Below are positions 7,422 to 14,764 of a stretch of 24,386 bases of DNA, in pieces; position 1 is the stretch's first letter; each line of letters opens with the position of its first letter. The position numbers were made by a program, and so were the translations under genes. The stretch is taken from the NCBI GenBank assembly GCA_041669745.1, contig JBAYAO010000010.1:1-24386 (forward strand), written 5' to 3'. Under the pieces are notes generated by a model. That model did not search any database, had not been told where the DNA came from, and was given only the letters and a program-made list of their open reading frames with translations. The DNA is from JBAZDV01 sp041669745. GTDB lineage: Archaea; Thermoplasmatota; Thermoplasmata; Methanomassiliicoccales; Methanomethylophilaceae.

Positions 7422-7720
7422 TGGCGGAAATTTGCCCGGTATGTGGATTGCCTAAGGAACTGTGCATGTGCGAGGAGATCGCGCGTGAGCAGCAGTCCGT
7501 TAGAATCTCTATCGACAGCCGCAGATACGGAAAGACGGTCACAGTCATCGATGGTATCGATGAGAACGATATAGACATCAACGACCTCGCAAAGCAGCTG
7601 AAGAACAAGTGCGCTGCCGGCGGCACAGCCAAAGACGGACGCATAGAACTCCAGGGGGATCACAAGAAGAAGGTAAAGATCGCTTTGGAGGATATGGGCT
7701 TCAAGACGGAAGTTAGGTAA
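7421..7720 (+). CDS. Translation initiation factor aIF1 (SUI1/YciH family)
   Basis: This 99-residue protein has an N-terminal cysteine cluster (C5, C8, C15, C17 in CPVCGLPKELCMC) that may bind zinc, followed by the SUI1 domain with YGKTVTVIDGID and the characteristic KNKCAAGGTAKDGRIELQGDH segment. aIF1 binds the 30S platform near the P site and supports accurate start-codon selection. Its position between uL29 and Rpp29 is the usual one in euryarchaeal S10/spc clusters. The start overlaps the uL29 stop by one base. Confidence 0.95.
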   Translation: MAEICPVCGLPKELCMCEEIAREQQSVRISIDSRRYGKTVTVIDGIDENDIDINDLAKQLKNKCAAGGTAKDGRIELQGDHKKKVKIALEDMGFKTEVR

Positions 7721-7978
7721 ATGAACAAGAGTGATTTCATGAGAATGGAACTTATTGGATTGGATGTGGAAGTGCTGTCGGCACCATGCTATTCCGGATT
7801 ATCCGGTGTAGTCGTTGATGAGACGAGGAACATGTTCACCATAGACTCGGCCGGAACTGAGAAAATGGTACCTAAATCAGGCAATGAGTTCAAATTCACG
7901 TACGAAGGCAAAGAGATCATCGTTAGAGGAACAGAAATACTACACCGACCAGAGGATAGGATAAAGAAGGTTAGGTGA
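7721..7978 (+). CDS. rnp1: Ribonuclease P protein component 1 (Rpp29/Pop4)
   Basis: The 85-residue product has the Rpp29 core: IGLDVEVLSAPCYSGLSGVVVDET followed by NMFTI and a VPK..NEF.F strand pattern, a small Sm-like barrel. In archaea Rpp29 pairs with Rpp21 and helps the RNase P RNA recognise precursor tRNA for 5' leader removal. The ATG directly abuts the TAA of aIF1 with no spacer, and uS17 starts 4 bases after its stop. Placement of the RNase P subunit inside the ribosomal operon is normal for archaea. Confidence 0.94.
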   Translation: MNKSDFMRMELIGLDVEVLSAPCYSGLSGVVVDETRNMFTIDSAGTEKMVPKSGNEFKFTYEGKEIIVRGTEILHRPEDRIKKVR

Positions 7979-7982
7979 ATTC

Positions 7983-8315
7983 ATGACAGCAGAAATTAAA
8001 GACATCGGAATCAACATCAACCCTCCCAAGGCAGAGTGCAATGACGTAAATTGTCCGTTCCACGGCAGTTTATCGGTCAGAGGACAGGTCATAGAGGGTA
8101 AGGTCACAACGGTCAGAATGAGCAGGACGGTTGTGGTTGAACACAGTTATCTGAAATATCAGAAGAAATACGAGAGATACGAGAAAAGGACGAACAGGTA
8201 TTCGGTCCACGCGCCAGCATGCTTCGATCTCAAAGCAGGCGACCACGTGAAGATAATGGAGTGCCGTCCGCTCAGCAAGACCGTGTCCTTCGTAGTGATC
8301 GAGAAGAGGGATTGA
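7983..8315 (+). CDS. rps17: Small-subunit ribosomal protein uS17
   Basis: The 110-residue protein shows the archaeal uS17 N-terminal extension with CNDVNCPFHGSLSVRG, then an OB-fold: GKVTTVRMSRTVVVEHSYL and KYQKKYERYEKRTNRY, and the end motif GDHVKIMECRPLSKTVSFVVIE. It binds 16S rRNA early in 30S assembly. GGTGA of the preceding stop region is the Shine-Dalgarno. One base separates its stop from the uL14 ATG. Confidence 0.96.
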   Translation: MTAEIKDIGININPPKAECNDVNCPFHGSLSVRGQVIEGKVTTVRMSRTVVVEHSYLKYQKKYERYEKRTNRYSVHAPACFDLKAGDHVKIMECRPLSKTVSFVVIEKRD

Positions 8316-8316
8316 G

Positions 8317-8715
8317 ATGAAAGGAGTAGCTGGAAGACAGACCAGGGGGCTTCAGAACGGATCCCGTCTTGATGTTGTGGACAACACAGGCGCGAAGCAG
8401 ATAGAGATAATCACCGTTCCCAAATACCACGGGGTTGCAAGACGTGTTCCCTGCGCGGGTGTCGGTGACGTTGTCATCGCATCGGTGAAGAAAGGGACCC
8501 CGGCCATGAGAAGGCAGATCGTTTTCGCGATCATCGTCCGTCAGAGACGTCCGATGAGGCGCCCTGACGGAACCATGGTATACTTCGAAGACAACGCCGC
8601 GGTCATCACGACCGACACGGGCGAGACCAAAGGTACGGACATAAAAGGGCCCGTCGCGAGAGAGGCCGCCGAGAGGTGGCCCCGTGTCTCCGCGACCGCA
8701 AACATTATTGTGTGA
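8317..8715 (+). CDS. rpl14: Large-subunit ribosomal protein uL14
   Basis: At 132 residues this is a normal archaeal uL14. The LQNGSRLDVVDNTGAKQIE block and the later GDVVIASVKKGTPAMRRQI and RRPMRRPDGTMVYFEDNAAV segments are family hallmarks. uL14 forms a subunit bridge and is the site bound by anti-association factors such as aIF6. The ATG lies one base after the uS17 TGA, with GAGAAGAGG upstream. Confidence 0.97.
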   Translation: MKGVAGRQTRGLQNGSRLDVVDNTGAKQIEIITVPKYHGVARRVPCAGVGDVVIASVKKGTPAMRRQIVFAIIVRQRRPMRRPDGTMVYFEDNAAVITTDTGETKGTDIKGPVAREAAERWPRVSATANIIV

Positions 8716-8725
8716 GGTGTGAAGG

Positions 8726-9100
8726 ATGACTAGCAGCAAAGCAAGGACTCAGAGAAAGGCCCAGGCAAACGCACCCGCCCATGTCAAGAGGAAGATGCTC
8801 TCGGCGCATCTGAGCGATGACCTTCGCAAACAATTCGGTGTCCGCACCGCGAGGGTATGCAAAGGCGATACGGTCACAGTGTTGCGCGGTAACGAGGACA
8901 TCCGCGGAGTGGAGGGGAAAGTGTTGAGCGTGATCACCAAGAGCGGACGCGTGACTGTAGAAGGCGTGACCATCGATCAGGCCGACGGAACATCGGTAGC
9001 GCGTCCAGTTCACGCATCCAACCTCGTCATCACCAAGTTGAGTCTTGACGATGCATGGAGGAAGGATTCACTCTCCAAGAACAAGGAGGCTAAACAATGA
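8726..9100 (+). CDS. rpl24: Large-subunit ribosomal protein uL24
   Basis: This 124-residue protein contains the archaeal/eukaryal uL24 N-terminus (KARTQRKAQANAPAHVKRKM, LSAHLSDDLRKQFGVR) and a KOW motif (CKGDTVTVLRGNEDIRGVEG, about residues 50-69). It nucleates 50S assembly and lies near the tunnel exit. GAGGTGTGAAGG precedes the ATG. Its TGA overlaps the eS4 ATG as ATGA at 9097-9100. Confidence 0.96.
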   Translation: MTSSKARTQRKAQANAPAHVKRKMLSAHLSDDLRKQFGVRTARVCKGDTVTVLRGNEDIRGVEGKVLSVITKSGRVTVEGVTIDQADGTSVARPVHASNLVITKLSLDDAWRKDSLSKNKEAKQ

Positions 9101-9804
9101 GCGATCATTTGAAGAGATTGGCAGCGCCTAGATCCTGGCCTCTGAAAAGGAAGGTAAGTGTCTGGGCGACAAAACAGTCACCAGGAGCGCACTCCATCGA
9201 ATACAGTCTTTCTGCGGCATTGGTGCTCAGAGACATGCTCGCTGTGTGCGATACTGCAAGGGAAGCGAAGAGAATAATAGGAGACCGTGCACTTTTGGTC
9301 GACGGAAAACCCGTGAGGAGTCCGAAGGAGCCTCTCGGATTCATGGACACGCTCTCCATCCCGAAAATGGACCTGTATTACCGTATACTGATGACGGACA
9401 AGGGCAAACTCACCGCTGAGAAGATATCGAAGGAGGATGCAGCTTGGAAACTCTGCAGGATCGAGGGCAAGACCAAGATCAAAGAGGGAAAGATCCAACT
9501 CAACCTCCATGACGGAAGGAATATAACGTTGGACAAGAACCAGTACAAGACCGGTGACGTCCTCAAGCTGGACGTCCTGGAGCAAAAGATACTGGAGGTC
9601 TATCCGCTTGCGGAGGGTGCCTCGGCGATGGTCAGCAAAGGAAAACACGCCGGGAAGATCGAAGTTGTCTCAGAGTACGTAGTGGTAAGAGGTGCCGTGC
9701 CGAATGTCGTTAAATTCAAGGACGGGACCGAGACGGTCAAGGACAACGTGTTCGTCATCGGGAAGGATACGCCGGCGATCGAGGTACCGGGGGCTAGCTT
9801 ATGA
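9097..9804 (+). CDS. rps4e: Small-subunit ribosomal protein eS4
   Basis: The 235-residue protein starts DHLKRLAAPRSWPLKRK, the conserved eS4 N-terminus, followed by an S4-like RNA-binding segment (about residues 45-80), a central domain, and a C-terminal KOW-containing part with GKHAGKIEVV. eS4 is shared by archaea and eukaryotes and absent from bacteria, so it supports the archaeal assignment. It overlaps uL24 upstream and uL5 downstream by ATGA junctions, making a chain of coupled genes. Confidence 0.96.
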   Translation: MSDHLKRLAAPRSWPLKRKVSVWATKQSPGAHSIEYSLSAALVLRDMLAVCDTAREAKRIIGDRALLVDGKPVRSPKEPLGFMDTLSIPKMDLYYRILMTDKGKLTAEKISKEDAAWKLCRIEGKTKIKEGKIQLNLHDGRNITLDKNQYKTGDVLKLDVLEQKILEVYPLAEGASAMVSKGKHAGKIEVVSEYVVVRGAVPNVVKFKDGTETVKDNVFVIGKDTPAIEVPGASL

Positions 9805-10310
9805 ATACAATGAGAGCACCCCGCGTCGAAAAGGTCGTCGTGAACATCGGTGTTGGAGAAGCAGGAGAGAGACTTCAGAAAGCTCAGAAAGTCCTTGAGA
9901 TGATTACCGGACACAAGCCGGTCCAGACCATGTCGAGGACGATCAACAGGGATCTTGCCATCCGTAAGGGGATGCCCCTCGGATGCAAAGTTACCCTCAG
10001 AGGCGATGCCGCCAAGGATTTCATCGACAGGGCTCTATCGATAAGAGAGTACCGTATACCCGTGTACTCCTTTGACAAGGAAGGCAACATGTCGTTCGGG
10101 ATCACCGACTACACCGACTTCGAGGGAATGAAATATGACCCGGAGATAGGAATATTCGGGATGGATGTCAACGTCGTTCTGAGAAGGGCGGGCAACAGGA
10201 TCACCCAGCGGTCCATATGCAAGAGGCGTATACCTCCACGACACCGTGTTAACCGCGACGAAGGTATCCAGTTCATGAAGGATAATTTCAAGGTTAAGGT
10301 GATTGAATGA
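9801..10310 (+). CDS. rpl5: Large-subunit ribosomal protein uL5
   Basis: The 169-residue product matches uL5: [32 protein letters not shown], and [12 protein letters not shown], ending with the archaeal [19 protein letters not shown]. uL5 is part of the 5S rRNP of the 50S central protuberance. The ATG at 9801 overlaps the eS4 stop; a second ATG at 9810 (RAPRVEK) would also fit the shortest homologues, so three residues at the start are uncertain. Its stop overlaps the uS14 start. Confidence 0.96.
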   Translation: MNTMRAPRVEKVVVNIGVGEAGERLQKAQKVLEMITGHKPVQTMSRTINRDLAIRKGMPLGCKVTLRGDAAKDFIDRALSIREYRIPVYSFDKEGNMSFGITDYTDFEGMKYDPEIGIFGMDVNVVLRRAGNRITQRSICKRRIPPRHRVNRDEGIQFMKDNFKVKVIE

Positions 10311-10453
10311 AACCCAAGAAGGAATTTGGCAGGTCCAAGGGCTGCACAAGGTGCGGCCGTCGCAGAGGCATTATCAGAAGATACGGAATGCACCTGTGCC
10401 GTCAGTGTTTCAGGGAAATGGCCCCGGAATTGGGGTTCAAGAAGTATTCGTGA
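10307..10453 (+). CDS. rps14: Small-subunit ribosomal protein uS14 (zinc-ribbon type)
   Basis: A 48-residue protein encoded between uL5 and uS8, easily missed because of its size. It begins [16 protein letters not shown] and contains two CxxC pairs (C13, C16 and C31, C34) that form the zinc site of the archaeal uS14 type. The ending [11 protein letters not shown] is typical. uS14 sits in the 30S head near uS3 and uS10. Its ATG overlaps the uL5 stop as ATGA, and GTGA nearby in uL5 serves as context for initiation. Confidence 0.95.
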   Translation: MKPKKEFGRSKGCTRCGRRRGIIRRYGMHLCRQCFREMAPELGFKKYS

Positions 10454-10463
10454 GGTGACATAA

Positions 10464-10853
10464 ATGCAGAGTGACCCATTGAATGACGCTATGTCCGTCA
10501 TGAAAAATGCCGCTGAGATCGGAAAGAGCGAATGTCTTATCCAACCGTCCTCAAAACTCATAGGCCGTGTGCTGAAGGTTATGCAGGATTACGGATATAT
10601 CAATCAGTTCGAGTACGTCGAAGATGGAAAGGCCGGAAAGTTCCGTGTGATGATGAAAGGGGCGATCAACAATTGCGGTGTGATAAAGCCGAGATACTCG
10701 GTCAAAACCACCGATCTCGAGAAATTCGAGTCAAGATTCCTGCCAGCCCAGGATTTTGGTGTTCTGATACTTACCACCACCGAAGGTGTGATCACCCATA
10801 CACATGCCAGAGAACTCGGAGTCGGCGGAAAACTATTAGCGTTCGTATATTAG
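10464..10853 (+). CDS. rps8: Small-subunit ribosomal protein uS8
   Basis: At 129 residues this is a standard archaeal uS8, beginning SDPLNDAMSVMKNAAEIGK and containing GRVLKVMQDYGYI and the C-terminal TTTEGVITHTHARELGVGGKLLAFVY. uS8 binds the central domain of 16S rRNA; its bacterial counterpart is a known operon repressor. GAGGTGA at 10452-10458 precedes the ATG. It ends with TAG, one of six TAG stops in the window. Confidence 0.97.
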   Translation: MQSDPLNDAMSVMKNAAEIGKSECLIQPSSKLIGRVLKVMQDYGYINQFEYVEDGKAGKFRVMMKGAINNCGVIKPRYSVKTTDLEKFESRFLPAQDFGVLILTTTEGVITHTHARELGVGGKLLAFVY

Positions 10854-10863
10854 AGGAATAAAG

Positions 10864-11415
10864 ATGACAGTTGCAGGGAAAATCGAAAGTACCATCGCCA
10901 TCCCCGATGGAGTGTCCGTCTCTATGGACGGAAACACTGTAAAGGTCCACGGACCGAGGGGTGAATTGAGCAGAAACTTCGCGCACCCTCGCGTAACGGT
11001 CGCCGTCATCGGAAATAAGATCAATGTGAGCTGTGAGTACCCCAGGATCAAGGAAAAGGCCATGGTAGGTACTTTCGATGCTCATCTGAACAATATGATC
11101 AGAGGTGTGACCAAGGGATTCACCTACCACCTCAAGGTCGTATTCTCACATTTTCCGATGAAAGTGGCCGTAAAGGGCAGCCAGGTCCAGATCGACAACT
11201 ACATGGGAGGCCATGCACCCCGTTTTGCGAATATCGTTGGCGGATGCAAGGTCAAAGTGGCAGGGGCCGATGTGACCGTGGAAGGAAACGATATCGAGGC
11301 CTGCGGACAAACGGCGGCCAATATCGAGAAGGCAACATCCAGGGGCGGATTCGACAAGAGGACATTCCAGGATGGAATATACATCGTTGAGAAATCTCAC
11401 AAGGTGAAAGAATGA
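10864..11415 (+). CDS. rpl6: Large-subunit ribosomal protein uL6
   Basis: The 183-residue protein shows the two-repeat uL6 architecture: VSVSMDGNTVKVHGPRGELSR in the first half, and VTVEGNDIEACGQTAANIE in the second half, with RDxRxFQDGIY-type end sequence (FDKRTFQDGIYIVEK). It lies near the GTPase-associated centre. GAGGAATAAAG precedes the ATG. The TGA overlaps the eL32 ATG at 11412-11415. Confidence 0.96.
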   Translation: MTVAGKIESTIAIPDGVSVSMDGNTVKVHGPRGELSRNFAHPRVTVAVIGNKINVSCEYPRIKEKAMVGTFDAHLNNMIRGVTKGFTYHLKVVFSHFPMKVAVKGSQVQIDNYMGGHAPRFANIVGGCKVKVAGADVTVEGNDIEACGQTAANIEKATSRGGFDKRTFQDGIYIVEKSHKVKE

Positions 11416-12173
11416 CCGTCAAGACGCTTACAGATCTAACTGGTCTGAAGGAAGCAAATTTGGCCGAACTGGAACAGATGGGCATCAAATCTGTTGCCGA
11501 TCTTTCCAAAGCCCTCGAGAACGAGGACACTGTAAAGCAGATCATCAAAGAGCTGTCCGGGGTAGGACCCAAGACGGTCATGAAATGGCAGGGGCAGCTC
11601 AAGGTAACGTCAACCACAGAGGCAGTATCCAAGGTTGAGAAGTCTGCGGATAAGAAAGCCGATAAAGCCGGGAAGAAGGCCGATAGGGCAGCTGATAAAG
11701 CAAAGGCAGGCAAGGCCGCCGAAACGAGTGTGGAGGTCGTAGAAGAAGGCACGGACGAGGGCGTCTATGTGCCGAACATCAAACCCGTGCTCGACAAGGA
11801 GACCACGGACGGACTTGCAAAAAGGGCAATTATCAGTGGACGTCGCCCAGCCTTCAAGAGGCAGGAGTGGTTCAGATACGCCAAACTCGGAGAGAGTTGG
11901 AGAAGGCCCAAGGGTATTCATTCGAAGATGAAGAGAAATCTCGCCAGACGTCCTCCGGTGGTGGATATAGGTTTCCGTGGACCGGCGTCTGTCAGGAATC
12001 TTCATCCGTCAGGTTTCGAAGAGGTCCTCGTCCATAACGCAGAAGGACTCGATGCGATCGATCCTAAGGTTCAGGCCGTCCGTATAGGCGGAACCGTCGG
12101 AACCAAGAAGAGGATGGCGATCGAGGAGAGAGCCGCAGAACTCGGCATCAGGGTACTGAACAGGATGGTGTGA
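11412..12173 (+). CDS. rpl32e: Large-subunit ribosomal protein eL32 with N-terminal helix-hairpin-helix extension
   Basis: The 253-residue product is about twice the length of a minimal eL32. Residues 1-62 form a helix-hairpin-helix region (LTGLKEANLAELEQMGIKS and LSGVGPKTVMKWQG). Residues about 72-105 are an Ala/Lys/Asp-rich low-complexity linker with repeated KKADKA units. The eL32 core starts near residue 140: RPAFKRQEWFRYAKLG, WRRPKGIHSKM, and the end segment VRIGGTVGTKKR. HhH-extended eL32 is known in haloarchaea, so the fusion is not unique. The extension may contact rRNA at the surface; that is inference. The start overlaps the uL6 stop. Confidence 0.95.
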   Translation: MTVKTLTDLTGLKEANLAELEQMGIKSVADLSKALENEDTVKQIIKELSGVGPKTVMKWQGQLKVTSTTEAVSKVEKSADKKADKAGKKADRAADKAKAGKAAETSVEVVEEGTDEGVYVPNIKPVLDKETTDGLAKRAIISGRRPAFKRQEWFRYAKLGESWRRPKGIHSKMKRNLARRPPVVDIGFRGPASVRNLHPSGFEEVLVHNAEGLDAIDPKVQAVRIGGTVGTKKRMAIEERAAELGIRVLNRMV

Positions 12174-12175
12174 GC

Positions 12176-12634
12176 ATGGATCTTAAGAACCAAAGAAGAA
12201 TGGCAGCGGAGATCCTCAAATGCGGTGAGAACAGAGTATGGTTCAACCCCGATAAGATCGAGGAGATCTCAGAGTGCATCACCCGTGCGGATATACGCAC
12301 AGGGATAGCATCGGGTCTGATCAAGGCCAAGGCGAAGTACGGTACATCATACGGTAGGATCAGATACATCGCCGGTCAGAAGGCCAAAGGCAAGAGGAAG
12401 GGCCCGGGAAGCAGGAAAGGGACGTATTACGCTCGTATCTCTGGTAAGAGGAGGTGGATCTCCGTAATCAGGCCCATCCGTGATGAACTGAAGGCTCTTC
12501 GCGCGGACGGTAAGATCACACCATCGGTGTACAGATTGTACTACATGAGAGCGAAGGGTGGCGTCTACAAGAGCCGCAGGAATCTCAGAATGCATATGAT
12601 TAACGCAGGAGACTTGAAGGAGGAGGAGAACTGA
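12176..12634 (+). CDS. rpl19e: Large-subunit ribosomal protein eL19
   Basis: The 152-residue protein begins DLKNQRRMAAEILKCGENRVW, the signature start of archaeal eL19, and includes GRIRYIAGQKAKGKRKGPGSRKG and the YYMRAKGGVYKSRRNLRMHM helix. It makes a bridge between the subunits in archaeal and eukaryal ribosomes. The ATG at 12176 is preferred over an in-frame GTG at 12170 because homologues begin at M-D-L and the GTG overlaps the previous stop. Its TGA shares one base with the uL18 ATG (TGATG). Confidence 0.96.
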   Translation: MDLKNQRRMAAEILKCGENRVWFNPDKIEEISECITRADIRTGIASGLIKAKAKYGTSYGRIRYIAGQKAKGKRKGPGSRKGTYYARISGKRRWISVIRPIRDELKALRADGKITPSVYRLYYMRAKGGVYKSRRNLRMHMINAGDLKEEEN

Positions 12635-13134
12635 TGGCAACAGGACCTAGATACAAGGTCGCGTTCCGCAGAAGAAGGGATGGCCTTACCGACTATTACA
12701 CCCGTCGCAAACTTCTCAGAGGAGGAGAGCTCAGGGCAGTCGTCAGGAGATCCAACAAGAACGTGACAATCCAGTTCGAGGAATTCGGAATGGAGGGCGA
12801 CAGGGTCGTTGCAACAGCAACATCCAGAGAGCTTAGCAGGTATGGGTGGACGTACAGTTGTGTAAGCACCCCCGCGGCATATCTCACTGGATACCTTGCC
12901 GGAAAGAAAGCGCTGAAAGCCGGAATAGAATATGCAGTTCTTGACATAGGCATGCAGAATCCAAAACACGGCGGAGTTCTCTTCGCAACGGTTGCAGGTA
13001 TGTGCGATGCCGGTCTAGAGGTTCCCCACGGAGAAGAAGTTCTCCCGGAAGAGGACAGAATAAACGGAAAGCACATCGATGATGGCATAGAAGCTGCGGT
13101 TAGCAGTGTCAAAGATAAAATGGAGGCTGAGTAG
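12634..13134 (+). CDS. rpl18: Large-subunit ribosomal protein uL18
   Basis: The 166-residue archaeal-length uL18 has GPRYKVAFRRRRDGLTDY and RRKLL at the start, then VVRRSNKNVTIQ and a core with STPAAYLTGYLAGKKA and the C-terminal FATVAGMCDAGLEVPHGEEVLP followed by DRINGKHI. It binds 5S rRNA along with uL5. GGAGGAGAA upstream is the ribosome binding site. It ends in TAG; reading through would add 13 codons before a TAA and would run into the uS5 start region. Confidence 0.96.
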   Translation: MATGPRYKVAFRRRRDGLTDYYTRRKLLRGGELRAVVRRSNKNVTIQFEEFGMEGDRVVATATSRELSRYGWTYSCVSTPAAYLTGYLAGKKALKAGIEYAVLDIGMQNPKHGGVLFATVAGMCDAGLEVPHGEEVLPEEDRINGKHIDDGIEAAVSSVKDKMEAE

Positions 13135-13135
13135 A

Positions 13136-13813
13136 ATGGACTGGATCCCGAAGACAAGACTTGGACATATGGTCCTTAACGGCGAGGTCACAACCATGAG
13201 CGATGCACTTGCAACGAAACTCCCTCTTCGCGAGGCCGAGATAGTCGATATCTTGCTTCCAGAACTTCAGGATGAGGTCATAGACCTCAACATGGTTCAG
13301 AGGATGACGGACTCGGGAAGAAGGGTCAGGTTCGCTGTCACATGCATCGTCGGAAACGGTGACGGTTTCATAGGAATCGGAAGGGCTAAAGGCAAAGAGG
13401 TCGGGCCGTCCATAAGGAAGGCAATCGACAATGCCAAGCTGAACATCATTGAGATCAAGAGAGGATGCGGGTCATGGGAATGCGGATGCGGGCAGCCTCA
13501 TTCGTTGCCTTTCGAAGTGATAGGTATGTGCGGCTCCGTTGAAGTCACCCTGAAACCAGCGCCTCGCGGAATTACTCTCGCGGTAGGCGACGTTGCCAAG
13601 AGCATGCTGACCCTTGCAGGTGTTAAAGATGCATGGGGGTTCGCAAGAGGCAATACCAAAACGAAGGTCAACTATGCACTTGCGACGTTCGAAGCTCTCA
13701 GAATGACATCCATGATGAGAGTCACGGACAAGCAGGCTGAGAAGCAGAACATCGTTTCCGGACCAGTAGGTATCAACACCATCGAGTCTGATGTTAGCAA
13801 GACGGAGGAGTGA
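13136..13813 (+). CDS. rps5: Small-subunit ribosomal protein uS5
   Basis: The 225-residue protein begins WIPKTRLGHMVLNGEV and contains the uS5 RNA-binding domain (RRVRFAVTCIVGNGDGFIGI, about residues 62-81) and the archaeal cysteine patch RGCGSWECGCGQPHSLPF with C111, C116, C118 and H122. It sits at the mRNA entry tunnel and contributes to decoding accuracy. The ATG at 13136 lies one base after the uL18 stop, with TGGAGG upstream; an in-frame ATG at 13106 lies in uL18 and is rejected. Confidence 0.96.
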   Translation: MDWIPKTRLGHMVLNGEVTTMSDALATKLPLREAEIVDILLPELQDEVIDLNMVQRMTDSGRRVRFAVTCIVGNGDGFIGIGRAKGKEVGPSIRKAIDNAKLNIIEIKRGCGSWECGCGQPHSLPFEVIGMCGSVEVTLKPAPRGITLAVGDVAKSMLTLAGVKDAWGFARGNTKTKVNYALATFEALRMTSMMRVTDKQAEKQNIVSGPVGINTIESDVSKTEE

Positions 13814-13815
13814 AG

Positions 13816-14280
13816 ATGACATTTGCAGTAATCCGTGTACGTGGACAGCCTGACGTCAACCGTGATGTCGAGTACACGATGGACATCCTCGGTCTTACCA
13901 GGGTGAACCACTGTGTGGTGATCCCTGAGAACGATGTGATGAAAGGAATGCTCCAGAAGATAAAGGACTACGTAACGTACGGTGAGATCGATGAGAAGAC
14001 GCTCTCCGATATGATACGCGTGCGTGGAAGGCTCGCAGGCGATGTTGAGATCTCGGATGAATATCTCGCAGAGAACTCGGACTTCAAAAATGCAGACGAG
14101 ATGGCGAAGGCCATAATCGCGGACAACTACAGGATGAAGGATGTGGAAGGCGCTAAGGTCGTCTTCCGTTTGCATCCTCCCATCAAAGGATACGAGGGTA
14201 ACAAACGCTCGTACAAGAACGGCGGTGCCCTCGGATATAGAGGCGAAGCGATCAACGATCTCATCGCCAGGATGCTCTAG
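13816..14280 (+). CDS. rpl30: Large-subunit ribosomal protein uL30
   Basis: The 154-residue product starts TFAVIRVRGQPDVNRDVEYT and carries DILGLTRVNHCVVIP, then the archaeal C-terminal extension ending in HPPIKGYEGNKRSYKNGGALGYRG. This extended form separates archaeal uL30 from the 60-residue bacterial L30. The start is the ATG at 13816 after GGAGTGA; the in-frame GTG at 13810 is part of the binding site. It ends in TAG. Confidence 0.96.
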   Translation: MTFAVIRVRGQPDVNRDVEYTMDILGLTRVNHCVVIPENDVMKGMLQKIKDYVTYGEIDEKTLSDMIRVRGRLAGDVEISDEYLAENSDFKNADEMAKAIIADNYRMKDVEGAKVVFRLHPPIKGYEGNKRSYKNGGALGYRGEAINDLIARML

Positions 14281-14288
14281 GTGATAAC

Positions 14289-14741
14289 ATGCCAAGCAGA
14301 ACCAGGAAATTTAGAGGTTTGAGAACACACGGTCGCGGAAAGAAATCCGGGAGAGGTGCGGGCATAATGGGAGGTCGCGGAAATGCGGGCCTCGGCAAGA
14401 CCAAAAGGATATACATGTTGAAAAATGACAGATACCACTTTGGGCATTACGGTTTCAAAAGACCGCAGTGTGCCGTCCATGCCAACAGTACCATCAATGT
14501 CAATGAACTTGAAGCGCAGCTTGACCGTTATGTTTCACTCGGTTTCGCTTCAAAGGACGGGGACACGTACAACGTCGACCTGACCGAAGCCGGAATCGAC
14601 AAGCTCTTGGGAACAGGGAATGTCGGAGTCAAGGTCAACGTGACAGTTGCCCAGGTCTCCGTGCAAGCCCGTGAGAAGATCGTTGCGGCCGGCGGTTCCA
14701 TCGTCGGTTGCGACGATGCCGACGAATCCGTAGAAGAGTGA
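14289..14741 (+). CDS. rpl15: Large-subunit ribosomal protein uL15
   Basis: The 150-residue protein shows the Gly/Arg-rich N-terminus of archaeal uL15 (RTRKFRGLRTHGRGKKSGRG, AGIMGGRGNAGLGK) and the globular C-terminal part with VNVTVAQVS. The acidic last ten residues (DDADESVEE) are variable. uL15 stabilises the 50S central region. AGGTGAT just before the ATG is the Shine-Dalgarno. SecY follows after 23 bases, the largest gap between uL3 and Cbf5 genes. Confidence 0.96.
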   Translation: MPSRTRKFRGLRTHGRGKKSGRGAGIMGGRGNAGLGKTKRIYMLKNDRYHFGHYGFKRPQCAVHANSTINVNELEAQLDRYVSLGFASKDGDTYNVDLTEAGIDKLLGTGNVGVKVNVTVAQVSVQAREKIVAAGGSIVGCDDADESVEE

Positions 14742-14764
14742 GGATAACCGAGGAGTAGAGAGAA

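Noticed and set aside
13672..14295. A 207-codon minus-strand open frame across uS5 and uL30
   Set aside because: Antisense to confident genes, rich in His/Val/Leu runs typical of shadow frames.
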